From Candidatus Bathyarchaeia archaeon (GTDB lineage: Archaea; Thermoproteota; Bathyarchaeia; Bathyarchaeales; Bathycorpusculaceae): DNA of 64,000 bases. Positions 7,988 through 17,091 of this stretch are shown here, one piece after another. The stretch's first letter is position 1. Every line of letters begins with the position of its first letter. The DNA lies in NCBI GenBank assembly GCA_038728085.1, contig JAVYUU010000003.1, forward strand, positions 1 through 64,000, in the 5' to 3' direction. The notes under the pieces are model-generated. The model ran no database searches. It was not told the DNA's origin and saw nothing but the letters and a program-made list of their open reading frames with translations. Both the position numbers and the translations under genes were made by a program.

Positions 7988-10522
7988 TTTGGGATTCAAA
8001 ACTTCGTCGAGCGCATAACCCAACAGTATAAATGCCATAGCAACTAAAGAGATTGCCAAGCCAGGGGGGATGATCCACCACCAATTCCTAGTGGCGCCAG
8101 CCTCAAAAACATCATGTAACATTCGCCCCCACGACATTCTAGTAGGATCTGAGAAACCAAGCCAGGCTAGAGCCGCTTCTGCAGTGATGGCCCCAGGCAC
8201 TGATGAAGCAAGTGAGATGTAAGCAAGTGACATTACGTTTGGTAGTATATGTCTAAATATTATGTGCCATGTTCCAGCCCCAGCGGCCCTTGCAGCTTCC
8301 ACAAAAGGTCTTTCTTTTAGCGAAAGTACTTGAGACCGCACTACCCTTGCAAATCCGTTCCATCCTAGAAGACCAAGCAAGATTATTAGGTTTTCGATTC
8401 TTGCACCTAGAACAGCGACAAGCACTATCAGTAAGGGCAATCCAGGCATTACCAGCATGAGATCGTTGATTCGCATTAATAGTTGATCTGCAGCTCCACC
8501 GACATATCCAGCGAAGAGACCAACGACTAAACCTATTGCAACAGATAATAAAGCTACAAGGATACCCACATATAACGATATTCTTGTACCATATATTAAC
8601 TGGGCAAAAAGGTCCCGCCCAAGATGATCCGTTCCCAAGATACCGAAGCTTGTACCATCTAAAAATAGGCCAAAGTTGTCTATGTAAACATTAACAACCA
8701 CATCTGTATCATAAGCAAAATTATCGATGAAAGTAATTTCAATTCCATAAATATATTTACCCGGCATACTTTTGAATAAGTTTCGCAGTGCCACAGGATC
8801 TTCAATGCTTATTAGAGTCCCAGGGTCCCAAGGGGAGGTTTTAGATAAAATCCAATCTGCAGATACATAACCTATGTAAACTTCACCCTTTTTGCCTTCA
8901 ATATCGCCGTAAAAATCTATGTAAAAACCTCTTGGAGGGGACGAAATTGATGGAATGTAATCTGGTGGAAAGATTTTTGTGAGATTTTCTAAACCAACAT
9001 CGAGCGCTCCAAAGAGAACTCTGATTTTTATTGGCACAAGGAGAACTTTTCCACCGGTAGCATCTATTGTAATGTAATTTCTCCCCAAAATATTATACAA
9101 TCTGTTTTTTGCTTCTATAGTTGTACCTGTGAGAGTTCTGAAAATACCCTTACGAAGGCTATATATAGCTACAGTCGTTGAAGGAGGAACATTTATCCTT
9201 AACTGGTAAATTTTTGGTTCTGTAACAACAACCTTCATCACTATGTAAAACCGTGCCCGCCTTACAGTTATATTCTCATAGAGCACAAGTTCATGATTCA
9301 CGACAAGTTCACCCTCGTCATGATCCCTTGTGATGTTTCTGTAGAGCACAAAATAATCAACGCCTATTTCCTTGATCTGATTGATCTCTCGAGAATCTCC
9401 ACTTCCAATGGATATGTAGTCTCCCACCTTAAATGATGAGGTATCAGCGACCTTCAGTCGGAGGTCACCTGCAAAAGCTGGATCCGTGAGAATTGTTTGC
9501 GCCGTGAACCATCTTCTAGGGTAGTATATATCAGGTCTATTGTTTTCGTCCTCAAGGTCTGGATCTGCGATATTGAGATCTTCCATAAAGCAGAAATATG
9601 GATAAATATCACCAGTGTCATCGTACATAGATGGATATGTTGCGTTACGAACTTCATCGTAAGTTTTATTAACAAGACTTCCCTCACTTACAACCCATTT
9701 CATGGCTTCCCAGTTGTTGTTTAACCATTTCCACCAATCTTTATCTGGTGAAACAAGCCAGTCCCTGACGGTTATGTTCGCCGCTGCTATGTGTATCCCC
9801 ACATAATCGTCAACACTGATCGATATATTGCCACTATACGGTTTTGGTTTCCCTTTCTCCAGCGGGGCATCAATTTGAATAACAAACCATTCTTCATCAG
9901 GGAACTTTAGACCTAGACTGCTGCCGTTAACAAGAAGATTTATGTTGCCTCTAAGCCTGGCAGGTAATCCCGAAAAAGGATAATCAAAAACACGGTAAAC
10001 ATACACTGTAGAAATTCCAGGCGGCTGACCGGATGACCTTTGATATGACACAGCTAGAGAGCCACTTAGAGGAATCAAGGGAAAACCCTCAACTTTGAAG
10101 GGATAACCAACGTTTTCATTGAAACCAACGTTCACACCAACTGTACCGTTTGCCAGAAACATCGAAGCGTTCCAAACCCCACCTTCTGCTAATGTTTTGG
10201 GAGCGCTACACTCAATGCCAATTAGGTTCAAGTTTTCGGATAAATCGGGATTGCCCCCAAGCCACGTTGGGAGGTAGCGCAACCATGTAGGGGCTGCCCG
10301 CTTTCCAGCTAATGGACCTTGGAGGTTAGGGTCCTCACCAAGGCTTGTATATGGAGTAAAAAATGGAGCAGCCAAAGCAATAAACACAAAAAAGAAAATT
10401 AAGGATAAACCCAGCAAAGCCCTTTTATTACGAATGAAAATTCTGATGAAACCTATGAACCTTTTAATATTAAAGGAAAACATAGTTTCTTTTTTCTTTG
10501 GACCCTGCATCGTATCACCCAT
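7970..10522 (-). CDS. oppC: OppC-type permease with a very large extracytoplasmic domain
   Basis: The protein has 850 residues, whereas OppC/DppC is normally near 300. The N-terminus is typical (basic region, then a helix at about 31-52, GLSLIFFFVFIALAAPFF). Residues from about 53 to 590 form an outside beta-rich insertion with many N-glycosylation sequons. After that the family resumes with LGTDHLGRDLFAQLIYGTR, five membrane helices and the ATPase-coupling EAA loop (EAARAAGAGTWHIIFRHILP). Part of the ectodomain (TDPAFAGDLRLKVADTSSF to EGELVV) is a small beta module also present in the protein at 11700-13103. Its ATG overlaps the oppB stop by 8 bases, so the genes are translationally coupled. 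The ectodomain may dock the binding protein or scaffold (inference). Confidence 0.9.
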   Translation of the reverse strand: MGDTMQGPKKKETMFSFNIKRFIGFIRIFIRNKRALLGLSLIFFFVFIALAAPFFTPYTSLGEDPNLQGPLAGKRAAPTWLRYLPTWLGGNPDLSENLNLIGIECSAPKTLAEGGVWNASMFLANGTVGVNVGFNENVGYPFKVEGFPLIPLSGSLAVSYQRSSGQPPGISTVYVYRVFDYPFSGLPARLRGNINLLVNGSSLGLKFPDEEWFVIQIDAPLEKGKPKPYSGNISISVDDYVGIHIAAANITVRDWLVSPDKDWWKWLNNNWEAMKWVVSEGSLVNKTYDEVRNATYPSMYDDTGDIYPYFCFMEDLNIADPDLEDENNRPDIYYPRRWFTAQTILTDPAFAGDLRLKVADTSSFKVGDYISIGSGDSREINQIKEIGVDYFVLYRNITRDHDEGELVVNHELVLYENITVRRARFYIVMKVVVTEPKIYQLRINVPPSTTVAIYSLRKGIFRTLTGTTIEAKNRLYNILGRNYITIDATGGKVLLVPIKIRVLFGALDVGLENLTKIFPPDYIPSISSPPRGFYIDFYGDIEGKKGEVYIGYVSADWILSKTSPWDPGTLISIEDPVALRNLFKSMPGKYIYGIEITFIDNFAYDTDVVVNVYIDNFGLFLDGTSFGILGTDHLGRDLFAQLIYGTRISLYVGILVALLSVAIGLVVGLFAGYVGGAADQLLMRINDLMLVMPGLPLLIVLVAVLGARIENLIILLGLLGWNGFARVVRSQVLSLKERPFVEAARAAGAGTWHIIFRHILPNVMSLAYISLASSVPGAITAEAALAWLGFSDPTRMSWGRMLHDVFEAGATRNWWWIIPPGLAISLVAMAFILLGYALDEVLNPKLRMRR

Positions 10523-11588
10523 ATTTTATGCGAGGATCAATTATACCATACAATATGTCGGCAATTATATTGGCGATGATAACACATAGGGAAATTAGAT
10601 AAAAAATCGCCATAAGAACTGTGTAGTCCCGGATGTTTATAGCTGTCCAGATCCAACCACCTAAGCCTGGGTAGGAAAACACAGTCTCAGTTATTATTGC
10701 CCCGGAGAGAATAAAGCCAAAACTTAAAGCTGCACTCGTTATTATTGGTAAGCTTGCGTTTTTAAGAGCATGTTTGTACAAGATTGTGTTTTCTTTAAGG
10801 CCTTTAGCCCTTGCAGTTATAATATAATCTTCCGTTATGGTTTCAAGCATGGTCGCTCTTGTTAACAACAACCATCCTCCAAACGAGAAGATCGTTAATG
10901 TTGTCAAGGGAAGGATTAAATGTCGGACGTATCCAGAGATCAGTTCTAATGCCTCTTCGAAGTTTAAAGATATGTAATATACTACAGAATTTTTATCATA
11001 GAGGGCATTCATTAAGACTGGACGGGGCCATCCAACATTGGGCAGGGCCCATTCTACTGGAAACGCCCTTGCACCAGGAAGCCAATTTAAAGTGCTAACA
11101 AAAATCCACAACAAAACTAACCCTATCCAAAAGGTTGGCAAGGAGTTGGTAATTAAAGCAGTTATCACCGAAAAGGTATCAAATAATCCTCCCCGCTTCT
11201 TTATTACGGCTATGCCCCAAAAGATTCCGATTATCATAGAAACTACAGTCGAAAGACCAAGCAATAAAACAGTGTACGGAATTTTTTGTGCCAAAACTTC
11301 AGATATTGGTCTTCTCCCTGCAATTTCAATACCGAAATTAAACGAAAGTAGGTTTCTTATATATTTCACAAGTTGAACCTCGATTGGATCGTTTAACCCC
11401 CATAGGTCTCTTAAAGCCTGCTCATGTGCTTTACGAGCTTCAGGACTTTCTTTGGACCATGCAGCCATCAGAAAATCCGTTGGGTCACCGGGCATTCTCA
11501 TAAATATGATAAAGTTGACGCATATAACCGCCAGTATTAGTATAAATGAATACACTATGCGCTTCATTATGAATTTCCTAAGGCCCAT
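10515..11588 (-). CDS. oppB: Oligopeptide ABC importer permease, OppB/DppB type
   Basis: The protein has 357 residues and about six membrane helices. The N-terminus (MKRIVYSFILILAVICVNFIIF followed by MPGDPTD) is characteristic of OppB/DppB. The inner-face coupling loop is ITARAKGLKENTILYKHALKN, and the conserved end is ETVFSYPGLGGW followed by RIKYG. It forms the substrate channel with OppC. It is the first gene of the minus-strand importer set, starting about 110 bases from a divergent gene, so the operon promoter should lie at 11589-11699. Confidence 0.93.
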   Translation of the reverse strand: MGLRKFIMKRIVYSFILILAVICVNFIIFMRMPGDPTDFLMAAWSKESPEARKAHEQALRDLWGLNDPIEVQLVKYIRNLLSFNFGIEIAGRRPISEVLAQKIPYTVLLLGLSTVVSMIIGIFWGIAVIKKRGGLFDTFSVITALITNSLPTFWIGLVLLWIFVSTLNWLPGARAFPVEWALPNVGWPRPVLMNALYDKNSVVYYISLNFEEALELISGYVRHLILPLTTLTIFSFGGWLLLTRATMLETITEDYIITARAKGLKENTILYKHALKNASLPIITSAALSFGFILSGAIITETVFSYPGLGGWIWTAINIRDYTVLMAIFYLISLCVIIANIIADILYGIIDPRIKYG

Positions 11589-11699
11589 AGTTTCTCACAT
11601 GAATGCATCTTATAATAATAATTAAGCTTTTGCCTATTAATGCCAAGCCTTAAATATGGCACTATTAAATCCTAAAAACCAGATTGTAACGGTGGTAGT
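11589..11699. promoter_or_regulatory. Divergent promoter region between oppB and the 467-residue membrane protein gene
   Basis: This AT-rich 111-base spacer has candidate TATA elements for both directions. For the plus strand, CTTAAATAT at about 11649 lies about 50 bases before the GTG at 11700. For the minus strand, CTTAATTATTATTATAAG at about 11610-11627 lies just upstream of the oppB ATG. No clear operator palindrome is visible. Confidence 0.35.
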
Positions 11700-13103
11700 G
11701 TGGCTTCATTTAAAAACTTGAGCACCACTCAAGTATTAATTTTCGCAGGGTCAATATTAATGATCGTAAATGGATTTTTGATCTTTCTGAACGGTAAACC
11801 GATAATCATTCAGACATATGACGCAAATACTTTGAACGATATATGGCCCAATGCACCTAAGCCATCTGGGAAATTTTGGGGAAGAATTATTCTTGGAATA
11901 CCAGGTATGGTAGAAGATGGGTTATCAATTTTTTGGATTTTTTGGGCAGTTGTGGTTTTTGCTATTTCTATCCTGATTTTCTTAAAGCCAATCAGACAAA
12001 AAAAGGCCGCTCCGCTAATTTTGATGTGCTCATTATTTACCATCCCAATAGGAGCAGGATTCATAGTCGGCATATTTTTAGTGATAATAGCATGTCTTGC
12101 AGCGTTTGAATGGCCTAAGCATTACAAAGAAACATTTATCGGAACTGTTTTGATGACTCTAAAACTTAATTCAAGGGTTTTCTCAACGTTAGGAGGAAAA
12201 TTTGATGCAAGAAAAGCTGTCCTAATTCTATTTCTTGTTTCCATTTTAAGCAGTATAGGAAGCACAATCTATAGCTATAATGTAAGCAAAATATATCCCC
12301 AACCAAGCACAACCATAGCTACAGACGCAAAAACCGGGGATACACGAATATACGTAACGAATGTAACGGGCTTTAAAAGTGGAGATACAATTGTAATAGG
12401 AACAAGAGATTGGAAAGAGTTTAAACAAATAAGCCTTGTGGGAGCGAGCTACTTTAACTTGACATTACCTTTAGAATACGATCATAAAAAAGGAGAACCA
12501 GTCGTCTCGTTGTACTCTAAATCTTTTGATGCCACTAAGGCTTATGAGATTTTACTTGTTGGAAAATTATACATTGACCTAGGGATACTTTTTATTAACA
12601 CGTTAGGATACATCACAGTATTAGTTCTAAAATGGTTGATACTTACAATCTTGGTTTATATCATGTGCTCAAAATTATTAGACTCGCAAAACTCTTTTCA
12701 TTCAATGGCAATGGCGACATCACTGGTTTTTGTCCCGGAGATTTTAAATGTCTGCTTGCCAATGATGTTTTGTAATGAACCAATGCTTTCGACGGGCCAG
12801 ATTCTGGTATTTCTCCCAATCTCGTGGCCTCTTCTAGTTTTTTATATATCACGTCTATGGGGATTTTTACTGTTAACCTCATTGGTAATAGGGATCACGG
12901 AATTCGAAAAAACAAAAGCCTTTGGTACGGCACTTGTCATATCTTGCATTTACTTTGTAATAGTTTATATTATAATGACCCCGTTGACAAGTGCTTTTGG
13001 AATAGGCATCGTATTAACAGAGGAATCATATAAGACTGCTATGCTGCTCGTAGCGATAGGAATAATTCTATCTTGGTTTTTAGGGGCTTTCAAGAAGACT
13101 TAG
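11700..13103 (+). CDS. Multi-pass membrane protein with an extracytoplasmic beta module shared with OppC
   Basis: The protein has 467 residues and starts with GTG. A membrane helix lies at about 12-30, two more at about 75-135, then one at about 160-190. A soluble insertion follows at about 200-275 and a C-terminal bundle of about five helices at 290-460. The C-terminal bundle resembles Yip1-like small-molecule or trafficking membrane domains, but I cannot assign it firmly. The insertion (TDAKTGDTRIYVTNVTGF to KKGEPVV) aligns closely with a stretch of the OppC ectodomain encoded in this same locus. It is divergently transcribed from oppB. The shared module suggests that both contact the same surface partner, or that the module was copied within the locus. 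Confidence 0.7.
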   Translation: MASFKNLSTTQVLIFAGSILMIVNGFLIFLNGKPIIIQTYDANTLNDIWPNAPKPSGKFWGRIILGIPGMVEDGLSIFWIFWAVVVFAISILIFLKPIRQKKAAPLILMCSLFTIPIGAGFIVGIFLVIIACLAAFEWPKHYKETFIGTVLMTLKLNSRVFSTLGGKFDARKAVLILFLVSILSSIGSTIYSYNVSKIYPQPSTTIATDAKTGDTRIYVTNVTGFKSGDTIVIGTRDWKEFKQISLVGASYFNLTLPLEYDHKKGEPVVSLYSKSFDATKAYEILLVGKLYIDLGILFINTLGYITVLVLKWLILTILVYIMCSKLLDSQNSFHSMAMATSLVFVPEILNVCLPMMFCNEPMLSTGQILVFLPISWPLLVFYISRLWGFLLLTSLVIGITEFEKTKAFGTALVISCIYFVIVYIIMTPLTSAFGIGIVLTEESYKTAMLLVAIGIILSWFLGAFKKT

Positions 13104-13106
13104 CAT

Positions 13107-13331
13107 CTATGCTTTTTGCCCACGCTCTTCTTCCTGTTCTTTGTATAATATCCAATCCTTATAACCGGCAGCAACGCCCCAGAGGATTATTAACAATACT
13201 GTGGCAACCAAAGCAAGGCTCGGGGGTAACTGCAGAATAAACCATATAATCACTAGGGGAAGTATAATTATTAACGACGTTAAAAGAATAATCATCCATA
13301 TCCAGCGGTTAGCAGTGGTTTCGTTCGACAT
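13107..13331 (-). CDS. Small protein with two membrane helices
   Basis: The protein has 74 residues: a short polar N-terminus, two hydrophobic helices (WIWMIILLTSLIIILPLVII and LALVATVLLIILWGVAA) and a charged tail rich in Glu/Lys (YKEQEEERGQ). The family is not recognised. It is convergent with the preceding membrane protein, with only three bases between the stops. Codon use and the clean hairpin topology favour a real gene. Confidence 0.6.
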   Translation of the reverse strand: MSNETTANRWIWMIILLTSLIIILPLVIIWFILQLPPSLALVATVLLIILWGVAAGYKDWILYKEQEEERGQKA

Positions 13332-13467
13332 GCAATTTTCACCAATTCGTATAATTAACTAATATATAATCTTTTAAGTTTTAGCCAAAAAACAACGCAA
13401 TAATCACACTAGGAGGTAAAAGAAATAATTTATGATCACGAAGCGATATTCTTCTGAAAAGTCAAGT

Positions 13468-15510
13468 TTATCTTGAGTTATTCTCTTTTCTAGACTGAAC
13501 GGATTTAGATAGGTGTGCCCTATACGACATGTTCAGCGTATATAGTGTCAGTGCAACAATTCTTTTTAAGCCCCTGGAACTGCTGTAATTTTTAATGTTA
13601 AGAAAGCCCAAAATCTTTCTTTTTATCAAAAAGATTAAAGTTAAGGTGAGGAGGAGGTAGCATGATGGCGCGAGACTTTCAAATTTAAATTCTGAAATCA
13701 CGTGAATGAGGATGTTCTGCATCTTAAAACTGCCATTGAATGTGACATAAAGGTACATAAATTGTTCATCTTCTAATCTGAAAACTTTTGATATGTTTGC
13801 TCCATCGACAAGTATTGCTAATTCATATTTATAGCTGTTATTTAGCACCCTCTTGGGAATTATGATCTTACAAAAGTTGGACGCATCAAGATTACTTTTA
13901 ACTGTAAGATTAAAAAGTACACCATATGTGAAGTCACAATGAAAGAATAATACTATAGAGTTACTAATGATATTTATGTAATGGAGGGTTCCATCCAGCA
14001 CTAGTTTAAAGCTCATTAAAGGGGCTGCAAGCGGGTAATTATCAGTATTTTTACAACTTTCTTCCACAATAAAGGGTTTGTCACATATACCGTCACTTCC
14101 AACCATGTCTTGCATAGCACCATTATAGAAATCCACTAACTCGGGATTTGTGTCCCAGTAATTTCCGCCAACGGGGTACCCATTATCCCACATATTGATA
14201 CATTCAGAATGGCAAATGACTTGAACGTTGTTTTTAACAAAATTGTTATGATAGAAACAGTTTCCATTTGCGTTTTCGATTTTGACAGCTGCTTGTTTAC
14301 TAAAACGTAAATTGTTGCCTTCAAACATGTTCGTATTCGAGTATACTAAGTAAATTGCAAGCGAATTATTTTCGAAGAAGTTATAACGAAACACGTTGCA
14401 TGTTGCATTATCTAAAAAAAGACCATAAATATTTTCAACAATTATGTTGCTTTCAACAATGTTAAATTTGGATGTAAGGGTTTGTTCACGAGATATGTAT
14501 GTTCCAACAGAAAAGTACAAGCCATATCTATTATTATAAATAGTGTTTGAAGAGATGCTATTGTTTGTTGAAGCAATAAGCGAGAAACCAGACCACTGAT
14601 TTGACTCAACCACGTTATTGCTGATGACATTTTTATGAGAAGACAGTAAATAAATACCACGCTCATTTTCTATAAAGGTAGAATTTGATATTATACAATT
14701 ATTTGTATACACTAGAAGAACACCAGCAAAGTTATTTTTAATGTTAACGTCGCGAACAACGATATTAGAACAATTAACTAAGCCAACGAACCCCACGTCT
14801 CCAGCGATCACCCTATCTTGTTGATCAACTAAGTAGTAGACTGACTTTCCATCAACCTTGTTTGTTTCATCAATATTATGTCTAAAATGTGATAGGGGGG
14901 ATCCCCATATCCTAATGTTTATCATATTCTTAATCATAATGTTTGACCTTAGAGTATTATTGGTGGAATCATAAATGTGAATCCCAATGTCATTTCTCAT
15001 GACCAAGTTGTTTTCTAACAAGTTGTTGGAGGAATAACGCAGATATATTCCATTCCTGTGATTGACTATCACATTATCCCTAACAACAACACAGTTTGAT
15101 CTAAATACATAAATTCCATCAGATGCTGGTAATGAGGTATTAACAATAAAGCCTGACACGACAACATTATTAGCAATTATCTTTATGCTAACTTGGCCGT
15201 TAACGTTAAATAATATGGTCTTATTGACGACACCTATCAAGTACACAGTTTTTTTAATCGTCAAGTACTCATAGTAGATGCCCTCATCAACATAAATGAT
15301 GGTACCCTCCACAGCGTTCTCGATGGCTTCCTGTATTTTACTGTAATTTCCAGGCACGTATAAAACAGGATGTGAATTGAATGTTGAGCTTGTCTGCGGT
15401 ATGTTGGATACATACTGATGAATTGGTACGTTAAGACACGCAGGAATAAAAATTTGAAAGAGCAGAAAAGCTGCAACTTTTTTGAATAAGCAACAGTTAT
15501 AGATTATCAC
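13468..15510 (-). CDS. NosD-like right-handed beta-helix surface protein
   Basis: The protein has 680 residues. A signal peptide lies at about 8-28, followed by the NosD entry motif PGNYSKIQEAIENAVEGT. Then come about 15 parallel beta-helix coils with N-rich turns (NNLLENNLVMRNDIGIHIYDS). The pectate-lyase-like cap has the recurring feature GGNYWDTNP...GSDGICDKPF. A C-terminal beta domain carries the FCKIIIPK signature found in many archaeal surface proteins, and one membrane helix (CYLLLTLTLIFLI) with a basic tail anchors it outside. NosD/CASH domains bind or cleave carbohydrate in some families and help copper-enzyme maturation in NosD itself; no nosZ is nearby, so a surface or glycan role is likelier. 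It is a paralogue of 16966-19557. Confidence 0.8.
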   Translation of the reverse strand: MIIYNCCLFKKVAAFLLFQIFIPACLNVPIHQYVSNIPQTSSTFNSHPVLYVPGNYSKIQEAIENAVEGTIIYVDEGIYYEYLTIKKTVYLIGVVNKTILFNVNGQVSIKIIANNVVVSGFIVNTSLPASDGIYVFRSNCVVVRDNVIVNHRNGIYLRYSSNNLLENNLVMRNDIGIHIYDSTNNTLRSNIMIKNMINIRIWGSPLSHFRHNIDETNKVDGKSVYYLVDQQDRVIAGDVGFVGLVNCSNIVVRDVNIKNNFAGVLLVYTNNCIISNSTFIENERGIYLLSSHKNVISNNVVESNQWSGFSLIASTNNSISSNTIYNNRYGLYFSVGTYISREQTLTSKFNIVESNIIVENIYGLFLDNATCNVFRYNFFENNSLAIYLVYSNTNMFEGNNLRFSKQAAVKIENANGNCFYHNNFVKNNVQVICHSECINMWDNGYPVGGNYWDTNPELVDFYNGAMQDMVGSDGICDKPFIVEESCKNTDNYPLAAPLMSFKLVLDGTLHYINIISNSIVLFFHCDFTYGVLFNLTVKSNLDASNFCKIIIPKRVLNNSYKYELAILVDGANISKVFRLEDEQFMYLYVTFNGSFKMQNILIHVISEFKFESLAPSCYLLLTLTLIFLIKRKILGFLNIKNYSSSRGLKRIVALTLYTLNMSYRAHLSKSVQSRKENNSR

Positions 15511-15574
15511 GAAATAAATTTACTTAAAACGTAAGATAAAAATGTTTATTAAAGGGACGGGGGTACATTAACGT

Positions 15575-16375
15575 ATGAAAATAGTGGCAGTCGGCTTAAT
15601 ACTTATTGTAATAGGAGCAACGTTTTGTTGGTTAAGTAGAGTTGAAATGGAAGTAATGATCTCACGAGTAAGAACCGCAAGCAAGATCTATAAAGAAGAT
15701 TACCCAACATGGCCTTATTACTCAAACACTTGGAGTTTAGAGGGAAGTTTCTCTGAGGGAGAATACGTCGGCATCGATTTTCGACCATCATGGGATTGGT
15801 CTCTTGAACAATTTGACGAAGAAGAGCTCCCTCCGGGAAGTGGTAATTGGTTTAGCGCTGTGAAAAGGCTCGACGTAAACATCACAAACCCCAAGGGTGA
15901 AAGCACGTGTTTTGGTATATACTTGGTGATAACAAAACCTAACTCAGGAGATGCAAGCGCGGTCACAATATTCCCGGACTACTTTAGGATTGACCAAAAT
16001 AACGGATTATTAATTGATGAGGATTACCCTAAACCGGAAATTGTGCGAAACGGCACAACAAATTATAGCATGATTATCCTCGGAAGGGCTCCCTTAAGTG
16101 GAGTTTATAAGGTGAAATTTAATTTGGATTATAAGGTTATAGAAATCAGATATGAGGATAATAAACCAAGACCGTGGATCCGCGATCCTATTGCCGCACC
16201 GTATGTGTGGTTATACGCCGTGGAGAAAGGAGTTACCCTAGCACAACCATATGCGCATTTACTATATTTAGGACTGCCCCTCGCGGCATTTGGCATAGTA
16301 TCAGTGTTAATTCAGTTAACAAAAATGAAAAGCACACATAAAAGGAAATCTCGGAGTATGCTTTGGAAAAAATGA
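15575..16375 (+). CDS. Double-anchored membrane protein, extracytoplasmic domain of about 200 residues
   Basis: The protein has 266 residues. Helix 1 is at about 2-20 and helix 2 at about 226-246, followed by a Lys/Arg-rich tail. Between them lies an outside beta-sandwich-like domain (EGSFSEGEYVGIDFRPSWDW, LDVNITNPKGESTCFGIYLV) resembling the layout of the next gene's product. No family is recognised. It is followed by its neighbour with an ATGA overlap, so the pair is translated together and may form a complex. The two lie between two NosD-like genes on the other strand, which suggests a common surface function (inference). Confidence 0.65.
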   Translation: MKIVAVGLILIVIGATFCWLSRVEMEVMISRVRTASKIYKEDYPTWPYYSNTWSLEGSFSEGEYVGIDFRPSWDWSLEQFDEEELPPGSGNWFSAVKRLDVNITNPKGESTCFGIYLVITKPNSGDASAVTIFPDYFRIDQNNGLLIDEDYPKPEIVRNGTTNYSMIILGRAPLSGVYKVKFNLDYKVIEIRYEDNKPRPWIRDPIAAPYVWLYAVEKGVTLAQPYAHLLYLGLPLAAFGIVSVLIQLTKMKSTHKRKSRSMLWKK

Positions 16376-17091
16376 ATGCGGTGGGAGGTTTGCGCCTCCA
16401 GATCATTGGATCGGCATTGATTGTAATATCGGCAATTTTAAGCGCACTTACAATTATTAATCTTGCGGTTTATGAAAGGGTTGAAGACTTTGCGTCGCTG
16501 GCTGAAGATCCAAATGTTAAGATTATGGATATGATTGTTTACGTCCCACCCTTTAATAGAACCCGTGAAGAAGCGCAAAGGCTCGGGAAGAATTGGGGAT
16601 GGGTGGGTTTTAACATATCCTTACCACATGAGAAGATGTTAGGTTATCAAGCGTATGGCATTATCATTTCGATGAATCCAGACGTAAAAGCGGATATAGT
16701 CATGGGGGTAGTTAACGAAACCGGCCTGGAACTGCTGGTCTTTGATGGTTTTTCCGACGCTGCATGGAATGCTTCAAAAGTCTATGCAGCAGCATCTCTA
16801 AATGAAAATAGGCAATACCAGAAATTTTGGTTTAGCGACCTCGATGGAGCTTCCAAGTACTGTGTACTATTTAGGGGGCGAAAAAATGCAGCAGAAGATT
16901 TTCCAATTCTAATATCGATAAAAGAATCTTGGTACGAGAGAAAAGTTTTATTCCCTTTTACAAACTCAAATGTGATAATCATAATTATTATCCTTATAAC
17001 CGGGGCAAGTCTCATAATATTCAGCAGTGGAGGGAAAAGGAGATCGAGGTTTAAGACGCGAAGAGTAAAATACCCGCAGAAAAATTGTTAA
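16372..17091 (+). CDS. Second double-anchored membrane protein of the pair
   Basis: The preferred start is the ATG at 16372, which overlaps the upstream stop as ATGA; a TTG nine bases earlier is an alternative. The protein has about 239 residues: a helix at about 10-30, an outside domain with sequons and a GWVGFNISLPHEKMLGYQ strand region, a helix near 200-220 (VIIIIIILITGASLIIF), and a strongly basic tail (KRRSRFKTRR). Architecture matches the preceding gene, so they may be distant paralogues. The last 126 bases overlap the 3' end of the NosD-like gene on the other strand, so both C-terminal membrane helices are encoded by the same DNA in opposite directions. Confidence 0.6.
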   Translation: MNAVGGLRLQIIGSALIVISAILSALTIINLAVYERVEDFASLAEDPNVKIMDMIVYVPPFNRTREEAQRLGKNWGWVGFNISLPHEKMLGYQAYGIIISMNPDVKADIVMGVVNETGLELLVFDGFSDAAWNASKVYAAASLNENRQYQKFWFSDLDGASKYCVLFRGRKNAAEDFPILISIKESWYERKVLFPFTNSNVIIIIIILITGASLIIFSSGGKRRSRFKTRRVKYPQKNC

